Shown here piece after piece: positions 45,518 to 53,480 of a stretch of 64,000 nt of DNA. The position numbers and the translations under genes are program-made. Origin of the DNA: Roseiarcus sp963820095. Lineage in GTDB: Bacteria > Pseudomonadota > Alphaproteobacteria > Rhizobiales > Beijerinckiaceae. Each line of letters begins with the position of its first letter. Position 1 is the first letter of the stretch. The stretch covers positions 1-64,000 of the forward strand of contig CAWFZA010000018.1 in the NCBI GenBank assembly GCA_963820095.1, in the 5' to 3' direction. The notes under the pieces were generated by a model. It worked only from the letters and a program-made list of their open reading frames with translations, did no database searches and was not told the origin of the DNA.

Positions 45518-47401
45518 ATGACCGAAACAGACGGCGTCGGTCCCCTAAAATCGGCCGGCTCCCGCGGCGCGACCGGATCGGGTTTCAACCCGGTCCGCCG
45601 TTTGCTGCAGCGTCCCGAGTTGGCTTCGCTCGGTGGACTGGCCGCCGCGTTCGTCGTGTTTTCGATTCTGCGGCCGGATCTTTTTCTGACCCATGACAAT
45701 GGCGTCAACGTCGCGAGCTTGGCCGCGCAATATGGAATTGTCGCGGTCGGCGTCACTCTGCTGATGATCGCCGGCCACTTCGATCTTTCGGTCGGCACGA
45801 TCGTCGGTCTGACCGGCTGGGCGATGTTCTACTTCGGCAACGTTCTTGGCCTGCCGCCGATCCCGACCATCCTGTGTGCGCTCGCCGTCGGGACGCTGCT
45901 CGGCGCGCTGAACGGCGTCATCCAGGTGCGAACCGGGCTGCCTTCGTTCATCATCACCCTCGCGACCTCGCTCGTCTATCGCGGCATCCTGACAATGAAC
46001 ACCAGCGGCTTTCCGGTCGTGGTGAAGTTTCCCGCTTCCTATGCACAACTCATCGCCGGCAAGCTCTTTTTTGGTTATCGGATGTCGGTGGTGTGGTTCA
46101 TCCTGGTCGCCGCGCTCGCCACGCTGTTCCTGCTGCGCACTCGCATGGGGAACTGGACCTTCGCGATCGGGCAAAATTCAACCGCGGCCAAGAATCTCGG
46201 CGTGCCGGTTGGTCGTACGACGGTGGCGTTATTCGCAATGTCGGGCTTCACGTCGGGTGTCGCTGGAGTTGTGGTGGCCGTCCAATATTTCTCGATCGAC
46301 GCGAACCGAGGGGTCGGGTGGGAACTCATCGCCATTGCGATGACCGTCATTGGGGGCACCTTGCTGACCGGCGGCTACGGCAGCGTCTTGGGCACCGTGC
46401 TCGGCGCGTTCATGTACGCCATGGTCAACGCCGGCCTCCTGCTGATCGGCCTCCAAGGCTATTGGGTCAACATCTTTCTTGGGATCGTCGTGCTCGTCGC
46501 GGTGCTGATCAACCGCCTCGTCATCGATCGCTTCGTCATGCGTCCCGACCGCGCCATGCTCGAACAACCGGTCCTTGTCGCCGACAAGGCGCGCGCAGTC
46601 AGCGACGCCGTCAGCCTCGATCCCGCGCTTGGCGCTGGCGGAGTTCGACCTCTCGCCGGCGCAGCCAAGCCAGTCATCGCGCTGCGCGATGTCACGATGA
46701 GTTTTCAATCTGTGACGGCGCTGCGCAACATCTCGATCGAGGCCCACGTCGGCAAGGTGCTGGCGCTGCTCGGAGACAATGGCGCAGGCAAGAGCACTTT
46801 GATCAAGGTGCTTTCCGGCGTCTATCGGCCCACCTCGGGTTCGGTCGAGGTCGATGGGCGTCCGGTCACGCTGCGAAGCGCCCATGACGCGCGCGCGGCT
46901 GGAATTTCGACCGTGTTTCAGGATTTGGCCGTCTGCGACCTCATGTCGATTGCGCGCAACATGGTGCTGGGCAATGAGCCAACGAAACGCTTCGGACCGT
47001 TGCGCGTCTACGACGCCAAGAAGGCGGATCGAATCACAACCGAAGCCTTGGCCACGCTCGGCGTTGATCTGCGACGACGCCTGAGCGATCCGGCCGCGAC
47101 GTTGTCCGGCGGGCAGAAGCAAGCGGTCGCGATCGCTCGCGCCATCGTTTACGGGTCGCGCTGCCTGATCCTCGACGAGCCGACCGCCGCGCTCGCCGTT
47201 CGCCAGACTCAGCAGGTGCTCGATCAGGTCCGCCGTGCTCGCGACGCTGGCCAGGCCGTTATCCTGATCATGCACAATTTGCAGCAAGCGCTGTCGGTCG
47301 CTGACGAAGTGGTCGTGCTCGCGCGAGGTCGCGTCATGGGCCGGTTCTCGGACGCCGACGCGGACCTCGAACGGGTGACTCAGCTGGTTGGTCAGGGTTG
47401 A
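45518..47401 (+). CDS. Fused ABC permease-ATPase (RbsC-type membrane domain plus one ATPase domain)
   Basis: 627 residues in one continuous frame. Residues 1-350 are an RbsC/FrcC-type permease: LMIAGHFDLSVGTIVGLTGW, VRTGLPSFIITLATSLVYRG, FAIGQNSTAAKNLGVPVGRT and IGGTLLTGGYGSVLGTVLGA. A linker rich in Ala, Asp and Val (about 350-400) leads to an ATPase domain: ALRDVTMSFQSVTALRNISI, Walker A LLGDNGAGKSTLIKVLSG, signature PAATLSGGQKQAVAIARAIV and Walker B RCLILDEPTAALAVRQTQQV with HNLQQALSVADEVVVLARG. Only one nucleotide-binding domain, as in FrcA-type systems, so a homodimer would form the whole transporter. ATG 45518 is chosen; the ribosome site is weak. The fusion is encoded without frameshift. 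Confidence 0.9.
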   Translation: MTETDGVGPLKSAGSRGATGSGFNPVRRLLQRPELASLGGLAAAFVVFSILRPDLFLTHDNGVNVASLAAQYGIVAVGVTLLMIAGHFDLSVGTIVGLTGWAMFYFGNVLGLPPIPTILCALAVGTLLGALNGVIQVRTGLPSFIITLATSLVYRGILTMNTSGFPVVVKFPASYAQLIAGKLFFGYRMSVVWFILVAALATLFLLRTRMGNWTFAIGQNSTAAKNLGVPVGRTTVALFAMSGFTSGVAGVVVAVQYFSIDANRGVGWELIAIAMTVIGGTLLTGGYGSVLGTVLGAFMYAMVNAGLLLIGLQGYWVNIFLGIVVLVAVLINRLVIDRFVMRPDRAMLEQPVLVADKARAVSDAVSLDPALGAGGVRPLAGAAKPVIALRDVTMSFQSVTALRNISIEAHVGKVLALLGDNGAGKSTLIKVLSGVYRPTSGSVEVDGRPVTLRSAHDARAAGISTVFQDLAVCDLMSIARNMVLGNEPTKRFGPLRVYDAKKADRITTEALATLGVDLRRRLSDPAATLSGGQKQAVAIARAIVYGSRCLILDEPTAALAVRQTQQVLDQVRRARDAGQAVILIMHNLQQALSVADEVVVLARGRVMGRFSDADADLERVTQLVGQG

Positions 47402-47461
47402 TCAGCGGAACGGGCGTCAGGCTTGCTGCGGCGACCGTCTCCATCTCGAAAGGGCAAGTCG

Positions 47462-48265
47462 TTGTCGGATAGCGAAAATCGGGCGTCGCCGCTGGCGGCC
47501 GCGGCGCGGCGCTTTGATCTCGCCGGCCGCGTCGTCGTCGTCACGGGCGCGTCCAAGGGAATCGGGCGTGAGCTGACGCCTCTGCTTGCCGAGACCGGCG
47601 CCGTCGTCGTGCCGACCGTGCGCACGGACGCTGACGCGGCCGCGCTTTCCTCCGAGGCGCAGTCGCGCGGTCTGACCGTCCATCCTCAGCGGCTCGACGT
47701 GCGCGACGTTGCTTCGATCAACGCAGCCGTCTCTCGCATCGTGGCCGCCCATGGGCAAATCGACGTCCTCGTCAACAATGCAGGCCTCGGCTTCGCCCGC
47801 GCAGCCTTCGATGTGACGGAAGCGGACTGGGATGAGATGATGGCGGTCAATCTGCGCGGCGCCTTCTTCATGAGCCAGGCGGTCGCCCGGACGATGGCTT
47901 CGAGCGGACGAGGCGGCCGCATCGTCAACATCAGTTCTCAGGGCGGGCTCGTTGGCCTCCCTGACGCGGCGGTGTATTGCGCCAGCAAGGGGGGGCTGAA
48001 CATGATGACGAAGACGCTCGCGCTCGAATGGGCGAAGGACGCCATCACCGTCAACGCCGTCGCGCCAACTTTCATCTATACGCCGGGCACGGCGCCGATC
48101 CTCGACGAGCCCAAGATGAAGGCCTCGGTCTTAGGCAAGATTCCGCTCGGACAATTTGCGCTGACCAACGATGTCGCGGGAGCGATCATCTATCTTGCGT
48201 CGGAGGCGGGACGGATGGTCACCGGAACGGTTCTGGTCGTGGACGGCGGATGGACTTCACAATGA
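47462..48265 (+). CDS. Short-chain dehydrogenase/reductase
   Basis: About 267 residues. Rossmann motif VVVVTGASKGIGRELTPLL, VDVLVNNAG-type strand (IDVLVNNAGLGFARAAFDVT), catalytic Ser (IVNISSQGGLVGLP) and YxxxK (VYCASKGGLNMMTKTLALEW), and the C-terminal GRMVTGTVLVVDGGW. This is a classical NAD(P)-dependent SDR, closest in style to sugar-acid or polyol dehydrogenases. The start is uncertain: TTG 47462 has AAAGGG upstream, and another TTG exists at 47423. It overlaps the mutarotase gene by 4 bases (ATGA). Probably oxidises or reduces the imported sugar-type compound (inferred from context). Confidence 0.88.
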   Translation: MSDSENRASPLAAAARRFDLAGRVVVVTGASKGIGRELTPLLAETGAVVVPTVRTDADAAALSSEAQSRGLTVHPQRLDVRDVASINAAVSRIVAAHGQIDVLVNNAGLGFARAAFDVTEADWDEMMAVNLRGAFFMSQAVARTMASSGRGGRIVNISSQGGLVGLPDAAVYCASKGGLNMMTKTLALEWAKDAITVNAVAPTFIYTPGTAPILDEPKMKASVLGKIPLGQFALTNDVAGAIIYLASEAGRMVTGTVLVVDGGWTSQ

Positions 48266-49050
48266 CCGCAACGATGAAGCTCACGGCCGAAGGCTGCGCC
48301 GCAACCTTCGATCCGCAAGACGGCGGCCGACTTACGTCGTTCCGAGTCGGCGACCGTGAACTCCTGGTCGCCCAGGGCAAAGACGTGTTCCACTCGGGCA
48401 GTTTCGTCATGGCTCCTTGGGTCGGCCGGCTGCGCGACGCCCGCCTGAATTACGGGGGCGCGCAATACCGCTTCACCGCCAACAGCGGGCCGCACGCTTT
48501 GCATGGGCTGGTCACGGAGCGGCCGTGGCGAGCCACGGGCGACGGCGAGCTCAGTATTGAACTTGGCGAACCCTGGCCATGGCCGTGCCGGGTCGTCCAG
48601 CGCACGGAGCTTGGCGCCGGTCGGGCGACGTTCCGGATCGAACTGCATGCGCGCGAGCCCATGCCTGCTGCGGTCGGCTGGCATCCCTGGTTCGTCCGCC
48701 GCCTCGCCGGAGCGCCGGCCTCCGCCGAGCTTCAATTGGACGTCGAGCCGGGAGTCATGTGGGCCAACGACGCGAGCGGCCTCCCCAGCGGCAAGCTAGC
48801 CGCGCCCGCAGCCCGCCCCTGGGATTATTGTTTCCGCGACTTGCGCGCCGATCCGGTCGTGCGCTGGCCGGGTGAGCTCGAGCTCACCGTTCGTTCCGAC
48901 TGCGAAGATTGGATCATCTACGACAGGGAAGACGAGGGCGTGTGCGTCGAGCCGTGGACGGCGCCGCCAAATTCTCTGAATATGCCAAATCCGCGGATCG
49001 TGACCCCCGATGCTCCCCTCGTGGCCTCGATGACCTGGACCTGGCGTTAG
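48262..49050 (+). CDS. Aldose 1-epimerase (galactose mutarotase-like) protein
   Basis: 262 residues. Motifs DPQDGGRLTSFRVGDRELLV, FVMAPWVGRLRDARLNYGGA (RLRD active-region Arg), NSGPHALHGLVTERPWRA (catalytic His equivalent in ALHG), MPAAVGWHPWFVR (second His in GWHPWF) and EGVCVEPWTAPPNSLNMPNP (catalytic Glu). ATG 48262 sits inside an ATGA overlap with the SDR stop. Last gene of the plus-strand operon. It interconverts sugar anomers, which fits an oxidative sugar pathway with the SDR and COG3618-like hydrolase. Confidence 0.88.
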   Translation: MTATMKLTAEGCAATFDPQDGGRLTSFRVGDRELLVAQGKDVFHSGSFVMAPWVGRLRDARLNYGGAQYRFTANSGPHALHGLVTERPWRATGDGELSIELGEPWPWPCRVVQRTELGAGRATFRIELHAREPMPAAVGWHPWFVRRLAGAPASAELQLDVEPGVMWANDASGLPSGKLAAPAARPWDYCFRDLRADPVVRWPGELELTVRSDCEDWIIYDREDEGVCVEPWTAPPNSLNMPNPRIVTPDAPLVASMTWTWR

Positions 49051-49230
49051 CGCGGGCGCCGAACGACTCCATGACGCGGAGTTTGGCGCCTATCTCGGGC
49101 GCCGCCGCAGAGATCGGACTCCAGCCGTTCAGCCAATCGCGGATGTGTTCGTCGGCGGCGGGTGAACGGCGTGGGCTCAGGCGACTTCGTCCAAGCCACG
49201 CACTGCCGCCTCGTTCCCATAAGCTAGTCT

Positions 49231-49449
49231 CTAGTGAAACATCCGCGCGAGCAACGATGAACGCTTCGCCGTCTTGCGGGTGACGGTGAGCGCGACCGCG
49301 TCCCAATCCCTGGCGAGAATGTCGCTGCTGGCTTCCTCAGCGCGACGACGGGCCTCAACACAGGCCTGGTCGCCAAAGTTGGAGATAAGCGCTTCCGCTT
49401 CGAAGCTGATCGCGAGCCGAAGCTCATGTGCCGGTTGGTGATAGGACAT
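49231..49449 (-). CDS. Small conserved-looking hypothetical protein (72 aa)
   Basis: The start is taken at MSYHQPAHELRLAISFEAEA (49449). A soluble helical protein with an acidic middle (ACVEARRRAEEASSDILARD) and basic C-terminus (TRKTAKRSSLLARMFH). No motif recognised. Alone on its strand between the mutarotase-like gene and the toxin-antitoxin pair; 180 bases on its 3' side hold nothing recognisable. Confidence 0.55.
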   Translation of the reverse strand: MSYHQPAHELRLAISFEAEALISNFGDQACVEARRRAEEASSDILARDWDAVALTVTRKTAKRSSLLARMFH

Positions 49450-49583
49450 CTCAGAACCCCTGATCCCCACCACTTGAGCACACCGCCTGTCGCCGCGCTG
49501 TGACCCCTCTCACAGCGCGAAAACAGAAAGGGGGCTATCCAGGAGCGGGGCGGCGCAGCCACCCGGAAGGCCCGTGTTCGAAC

Positions 49584-49982
49584 TCACCAGATGGCTTGCA
49601 GAGACTGGACCTCGCGCAGCCTCGCGTCGTGCGTGACGAGCGGCGCATTTCGCGTGAGCGCGGTCGCCGCGATCAACCGGTCCGCGGGATCGCCTGGAAA
49701 GGCTTCGCCGAACTGACCTGCGCGCTCTGCGATATCATCCGTAAGCGGCTCCAGTCGATATTCCGGCAGCCTTCTTACGTTCGCCAGCCACGCCGCCACG
49801 GGGATGCTGAAGCGCAGACGCCCGCGGCGCTCGAGCGTCACGATCTCGAAGAAGGTGATGCTTGAGACGAGAAGCTCGTTGCGCTTGCCATGTTGCTGCA
49901 ACGCCTGAGCCGCCTTGCGTGACAGCTTTTTCCTTTCACCGGCGACCCACCACACCAAAACGTGGGTGTCGAGAACGATCAT
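49584..49982 (-). CDS. VapC-family PIN-domain toxin
   Basis: 132 residues. PIN nuclease acidic residues: first Asp in MIVLDTHVLVWWVAG, Glu in SSITFFEIVTLERRGR, and the second Asp pair in FPGDPADRLIAATALTRNAP with LVTHDARLREV. An RNase cutting tRNA or rRNA is the family role. The ATG at 49982 overlaps the antitoxin stop by 4 bases; an upstream in-frame ATG (49997) lies inside the antitoxin gene and is less likely. Paired with a Phd/YefM-type antitoxin encoded just upstream. Confidence 0.88.
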   Translation of the reverse strand: MIVLDTHVLVWWVAGERKKLSRKAAQALQQHGKRNELLVSSITFFEIVTLERRGRLRFSIPVAAWLANVRRLPEYRLEPLTDDIAERAGQFGEAFPGDPADRLIAATALTRNAPLVTHDARLREVQSLQAIW

Positions 49983-50218
49983 TGATTGACCGTCCATTCG
50001 TCGAGCGCGTGCGCCGGCTCTGCGGGCAGGTCGTACCGCAGCACCGTTCTGCGCAAGCGCCTGCGTATGAGCTCCGCTTCTTCCTCGGCCGCTTTAGGGC
50101 CGGTGATCTCGGCGATCACCGCGCCCCTTGAGGTCACGCGGATGCGTTCCCCCCGGCGCGCACGCTCGAGATACGCGGGCAGATTCCGTCTCAGGCCGGT
50201 CACGTTCACGTCTGTCAT
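49979..50218 (-). CDS. Phd/YefM-family antitoxin
   Basis: 79 residues from ATG 50218. The DNA-binding part reads MTDVNVTGLRRNLPAYLERA and GERIRVTSRGAVIAEITGP, the usual Phd/YefM fold. The C-terminal half (EEEAELIRRRLRRTVLRYDL, then PAEPAHALDEWTVNQ) would wrap the toxin. Four evenly spaced GTAC boxes lie directly upstream of the start and are the likely autoregulatory operator. Overlap with the toxin gene gives coupled translation. Confidence 0.88.
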   Translation of the reverse strand: MTDVNVTGLRRNLPAYLERARRGERIRVTSRGAVIAEITGPKAAEEEAELIRRRLRRTVLRYDLPAEPAHALDEWTVNQ

Positions 50219-50220
50219 AG

Positions 50221-50262
50221 GTACGTCGCCTCTGTACAGCGCCTTGTACAACACGGGTGTAC
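50221..50262 (-). promoter_or_regulatory. Four GTAC boxes upstream of the antitoxin gene
   Basis: GTAC occurs at 50221, 50234, 50246 and 50259, with steps of 13, 12 and 13 bases. Three of them are in TGTAC or TGTACA context. The palindromic core and regular spacing fit cooperative binding of the Phd/YefM antitoxin or its toxin complex to its own promoter (inferred). Confidence 0.6.
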
Positions 50263-50370
50263 GCATTCGGAGTCGAGCCGTCAACGCGCCGTGGGCGCAG
50301 AGGAGCAGGACCGCGCACAAGCGCGGTGAAGGGGTTATGGGAATAGGCTGACCAAAAGCAATTGGCCGGC

Positions 50371-51567
50371 TCACGCCGCCACGTCGGCGACCACCGTATC
50401 GAGCAAAGGCGCGCCCATGGCGGTCACGCGAATGCGCCCGCGCTCGTCGCGCTCCAGAAAGCCGTCCTCGATCAGGGTCCGAATGCGATCGGGATCGATG
50501 GGTCGGCCGCTCACCTTTTCAAACGACCGTGGGTCGACGCCTTCGCTCAGGCGCAGCCCCATGAGCAGGAACTCGTCGCCTTGCTCCTCGCGGCTCAGCG
50601 CCGTGCTCTCGACCAGGCCGTGGCCCTCGGTCTCGACCTGGGTCAGCCACATTTCCGGGTGCCGCTCGGTTTCCTGGGCCAATCGCCCCTTCGCCGTGAC
50701 GAGGCGCCCGTGCGCGCCGGGACCCACGCCGGCATATTCGCCGTAACGCCAGTAGATCAGGTTGTGGCGGCTTTCGCCGCCAGGGCGCGCATGGTTCGAC
50801 ACCTCATAGGCCGGAAGCCCACGCGCATAGGTCAATTCCCGCGTGGTTTGGAAGAGGGCGAGGCTGAGTTCCTCATCGGGCAGGTCGAGCTTGCCCGCGT
50901 CGCGCAATCGCTCGAACATCGTGTCCGGCTCGATGGTCAGTTGATAGAGCGAGACATGATCGCCGACATAGTTGAGCCCCTCGGCGAGCTCGCGGCGCCA
51001 AGCGGCCTCGCTCTGTCCGGGCCGGCCATAAATGAGGTCGAAGGTGAACCGCGGGAACAACGACGCCGCGATCCTCACCGCGCCCAGCGCCTCGACGACC
51101 GTGTGCTTTCGGCCGAGCGCCTTGAGGTCGAAGTCGTTCAGCGCCTGGACGCCGATCGACAGCCGGTTGACGCCGGCTGAGCGATAGCCACGGAATTGTT
51201 CGGCTTCGACGCTGGTCGGATTGGCCTCGAGGGTGATCTCCGCGTCTTTGTCGAGGGCCCATGCGGAAGCAATGGCGTCGATGACCCCCTGCACAGTCTC
51301 CGGGCGCATGAGCGAGGGGGTGCCGCCGCCAAAGAACACCGAGCGCACCGTGCGACGCGGTGCGAGCCCCGCCCGATGGGCGATCTCCGCCTTGAATGCC
51401 GCGAGGTAACGAGCCTCGTCGATCGCCGCCCCGCGCACGTGGCTATTGAAGTCGCAATAGGGACATTTCGACAGGCAGAAAGGCCAATGGACGTAGACCC
51501 CGAAGCCGGGATCGGCGGGCGCGCCAGCGTCGGCGCGCGCGACGGCGAGGGTCGCGCTGCGAATCAT
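50371..51567 (-). CDS. hemW: Radical SAM heme chaperone HemW
   Basis: 398 residues. Radical SAM cluster CxxxCxxC in VHWPFCLSKCPYCDFNSH, the GGTPSL motif in VRSVFFGGGTPSLMRPETVQ, ITLEANPTSVEAEQFRGYRS, NRLSIGVQALNDFDLKALGR and the C-terminal HemN-like domain (YEVSNHARPGGESRHNLIYW; YAGVGPGAHGRL). The spacing and short N-terminus mark the HemW heme-trafficking protein rather than coproporphyrinogen dehydrogenase HemN. Intact. Adjacent to a P-II gene on the same strand. An upstream in-frame extension is not needed. Confidence 0.92.
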   Translation of the reverse strand: MIRSATLAVARADAGAPADPGFGVYVHWPFCLSKCPYCDFNSHVRGAAIDEARYLAAFKAEIAHRAGLAPRRTVRSVFFGGGTPSLMRPETVQGVIDAIASAWALDKDAEITLEANPTSVEAEQFRGYRSAGVNRLSIGVQALNDFDLKALGRKHTVVEALGAVRIAASLFPRFTFDLIYGRPGQSEAAWRRELAEGLNYVGDHVSLYQLTIEPDTMFERLRDAGKLDLPDEELSLALFQTTRELTYARGLPAYEVSNHARPGGESRHNLIYWRYGEYAGVGPGAHGRLVTAKGRLAQETERHPEMWLTQVETEGHGLVESTALSREEQGDEFLLMGLRLSEGVDPRSFEKVSGRPIDPDRIRTLIEDGFLERDERGRIRVTAMGAPLLDTVVADVAA

Positions 51568-51693
51568 CGTCTCGTTATGCCAGCGAACCGCGATCCGCGC
51601 CAGCGCAACGCCCGGCTGGCCTGGGAACCGAGACGCCGCCCTCCCTCAAGGCGGCCGGAACTCACGTCGCCTTTGCCGTAACTTCTGAAGGCG

Positions 51694-52032
51694 TCACAAC
51701 GCCTCGTCGCCGGTCTCGGCGGTGCGGATGCGAATCGCCCGCTCCATGGGAAGAACGAAAATCTTGCCATCGCCGATCTGGCCGGTTCGCGCAGAAGCCT
51801 GGATCGCCTCGATGGTCGGTTCGACCTCGTGGTCGCTGACCGCGATCTCCAGGCGGACCTTCGGCATGAAGGCGACGTTGTACTCGGAGCCGCGGTAGAT
51901 TTCGGTGTGCCCCTTCTGCCGGCCATAGCCGTTGGCCTCGCTGACCGTCATTCCCTTGACGCCCAACCGATCGAGCGTCGTTCGCACCTCGTCAAGTTTG
52001 AACGGCTTAATGACCGCCAGGATGAGCTTCAT
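51694..52032 (-). CDS. glnK: P-II family nitrogen regulatory protein
   Basis: 112 residues. MKLILAVIKPFKLDEVRTTL, T-loop with the uridylylated Tyr in GRQKGHTEIYRGSEYNV, then VRLEIAVSDHEVEPTIEAIQ and GQIGDGKIFVLPMERAIRIR. It senses 2-oxoglutarate and ATP/ADP and controls ammonium transport and glutamine synthetase (established). GlnB and GlnK cannot be separated by sequence alone; there is no amtB or glnA beside it in the window. I found no convincing sigma-54 site upstream. The next 288 bases toward yidB hold no gene. Confidence 0.88.
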   Translation of the reverse strand: MKLILAVIKPFKLDEVRTTLDRLGVKGMTVSEANGYGRQKGHTEIYRGSEYNVAFMPKVRLEIAVSDHEVEPTIEAIQASARTGQIGDGKIFVLPMERAIRIRTAETGDEAL

Positions 52033-52320
52033 GATCGCAGGCTTTCGAAAGGCGCAAATGCTGACCCCTCGCTATGCTGACAAAGTCGCCCGCGCAAGCG
52101 CGCAATTGCACGCGAGCCTCATGTTTTGCGATTGAGGCGGCGCCGCGCGCTGATGGGCGGCCCTCGATCCGCGCCCGAGACCGCCCATTCTCCGACGCTG
52201 ACATCTTCGATGAGGCGGTCGACATCCTGAATCGACCGCGCTTGGAGCGCCGCTGCGCTGTTTCGCGCCACGAAGACTGAGAGTCAGCCGGCGCGCTCAG
52301 CCACTTCTGGCCCTTCGGCC

Positions 52321-52782
52321 TTACTTCTCGAGATCAGCCAGGGTCGGCATGCGCCCGTTCGGCGTCAGATGATTGATGATTTGCGGCAGCGCCGTCGAGA
52401 GCTGGTTCAGCAGTTCCTGCTGACTCATGCCGCTGCGCTGCGCGAGTTCCGCGAGCACATTCTGGCCGAGCGCCGAACCGAGCTGTCCAGGCTGAACCGG
52501 TTCATTCGGCCCGTGGCCGACCCAGGAATTAACCTGCGGCGACACGCCGCCGGCGCTGAGCTTGCCGATGAGGTCCGTGAGGCCTCCGAGGATGCTGCCG
52601 GCGGGCGCGTTTGTTGGCATTGGTCGCCCCGGCGGGGGCGTGGGCACAGCCGGAGGGGACGCCGGCGCCGAGCTGCCGCCGAACATCTTGCCGAGAATGA
52701 GGGCGCCGACGGCGACCGCGATCGGCGCCGCCAGATTGCCGCCCGGAACCGCATTTTTCAGCGCATCATCAAAAGAAGCCAT
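52321..52782 (-). CDS. YidB-family (DUF937) protein
   Basis: The start is set at MASFDDALKNAVPGGNLAAP (52782) because GAGGAGACAACG precedes it. About 153 residues: an Ala/Gly-rich segment (AAPIAVAVGALILGKMFGG), a Pro-rich linker, then SILGGLTDLIGKLSAGG, VNSWVGHGPNEPVQPGQLGS and LAQRSGMSQQELLNQLSTAL, the core YidB motif. Function poorly known. Divergent from the GlsB-type gene. Confidence 0.88.
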   Translation of the reverse strand: MASFDDALKNAVPGGNLAAPIAVAVGALILGKMFGGSSAPASPPAVPTPPPGRPMPTNAPAGSILGGLTDLIGKLSAGGVSPQVNSWVGHGPNEPVQPGQLGSALGQNVLAELAQRSGMSQQELLNQLSTALPQIINHLTPNGRMPTLADLEK

Positions 52783-52944
52783 CGTTGTCTCCTCGCCTGA
52801 ATTCAAACCGCAGGAACTCTGTCCTTCGACGCCAGCTCATGCGCCGCATTTCGAAGGTATGACGACCAAGACTATCGGCTTGCGTTTTCCCCGTCCATAC
52901 CGCACATTCCGGCGGTCTGTTCGCGGCACAAGGGAGGTTATGAC

Positions 52945-53202
52945 ATGTGGGCAATAATCGCCTGGATCATTCTTGGTCTGATCGCCGGTTTCATCGCAAG
53001 CAAGATCGTCAATAAGACCGGATCCGGCATGGTGGCGGACATCGTGCTCGGCGTCGTCGGCGCGATCGTCGGCGGTTATATCGGGAACCTGATTGGCATG
53101 GGGCCAACAGTCAGCGTTTTGAGTTTCTGGAACATTATCCTTGCCGTTGTCGGCGCCATCATCGTGCTTTGGATCTACCACATGGTCGTTGCGCGAGCCT
53201 AG
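52945..53202 (+). CDS. GlsB/YeaQ/YmgE-family membrane protein
   Basis: 85 residues with three glycine-zipper transmembrane segments: MWAIIAWIILGLIAGFIASK, VADIVLGVVGAIVGGYIG and FWNIILAVVGAIIVLWIYHM. ATG 52945 follows AAGGGAGGTTATGAC. Transglycosylase-associated/stress-response membrane family of unknown mechanism. The following 278 bases to 53480 carry no gene. Confidence 0.9.
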   Translation: MWAIIAWIILGLIAGFIASKIVNKTGSGMVADIVLGVVGAIVGGYIGNLIGMGPTVSVLSFWNIILAVVGAIIVLWIYHMVVARA

Positions 53203-53480
53203 AGCATTCCGCATTTGGCCTCTCTTGAAGAGGGTTCCCGAAATCAGGTTTGATCTGATTCAACCTGCTGGCTGGAGGGAGGCCAGCAGGGATGGCCGGA
53301 GCGTGTTCGCCCGGCGCCGGAAATCGGCGGCTGGAGGCGCGTGAGTTCGCCGCGCCGCGCCTTCCGCGAAGGCTTGCGGGCGGAGAAATCGGACATGACG
53401 ATTCCACCGGAACGGATCCTGCTCTAGACTCGCCTGCTCCCCATTGACGAGCGGCTGTCAGATCGAGTCGCAGGACAAGC

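Noticed and set aside
52033..52200. Sigma-54 promoter for the P-II gene
   Set aside because: GG and GC elements can be found but not with the required 10-base spacing.
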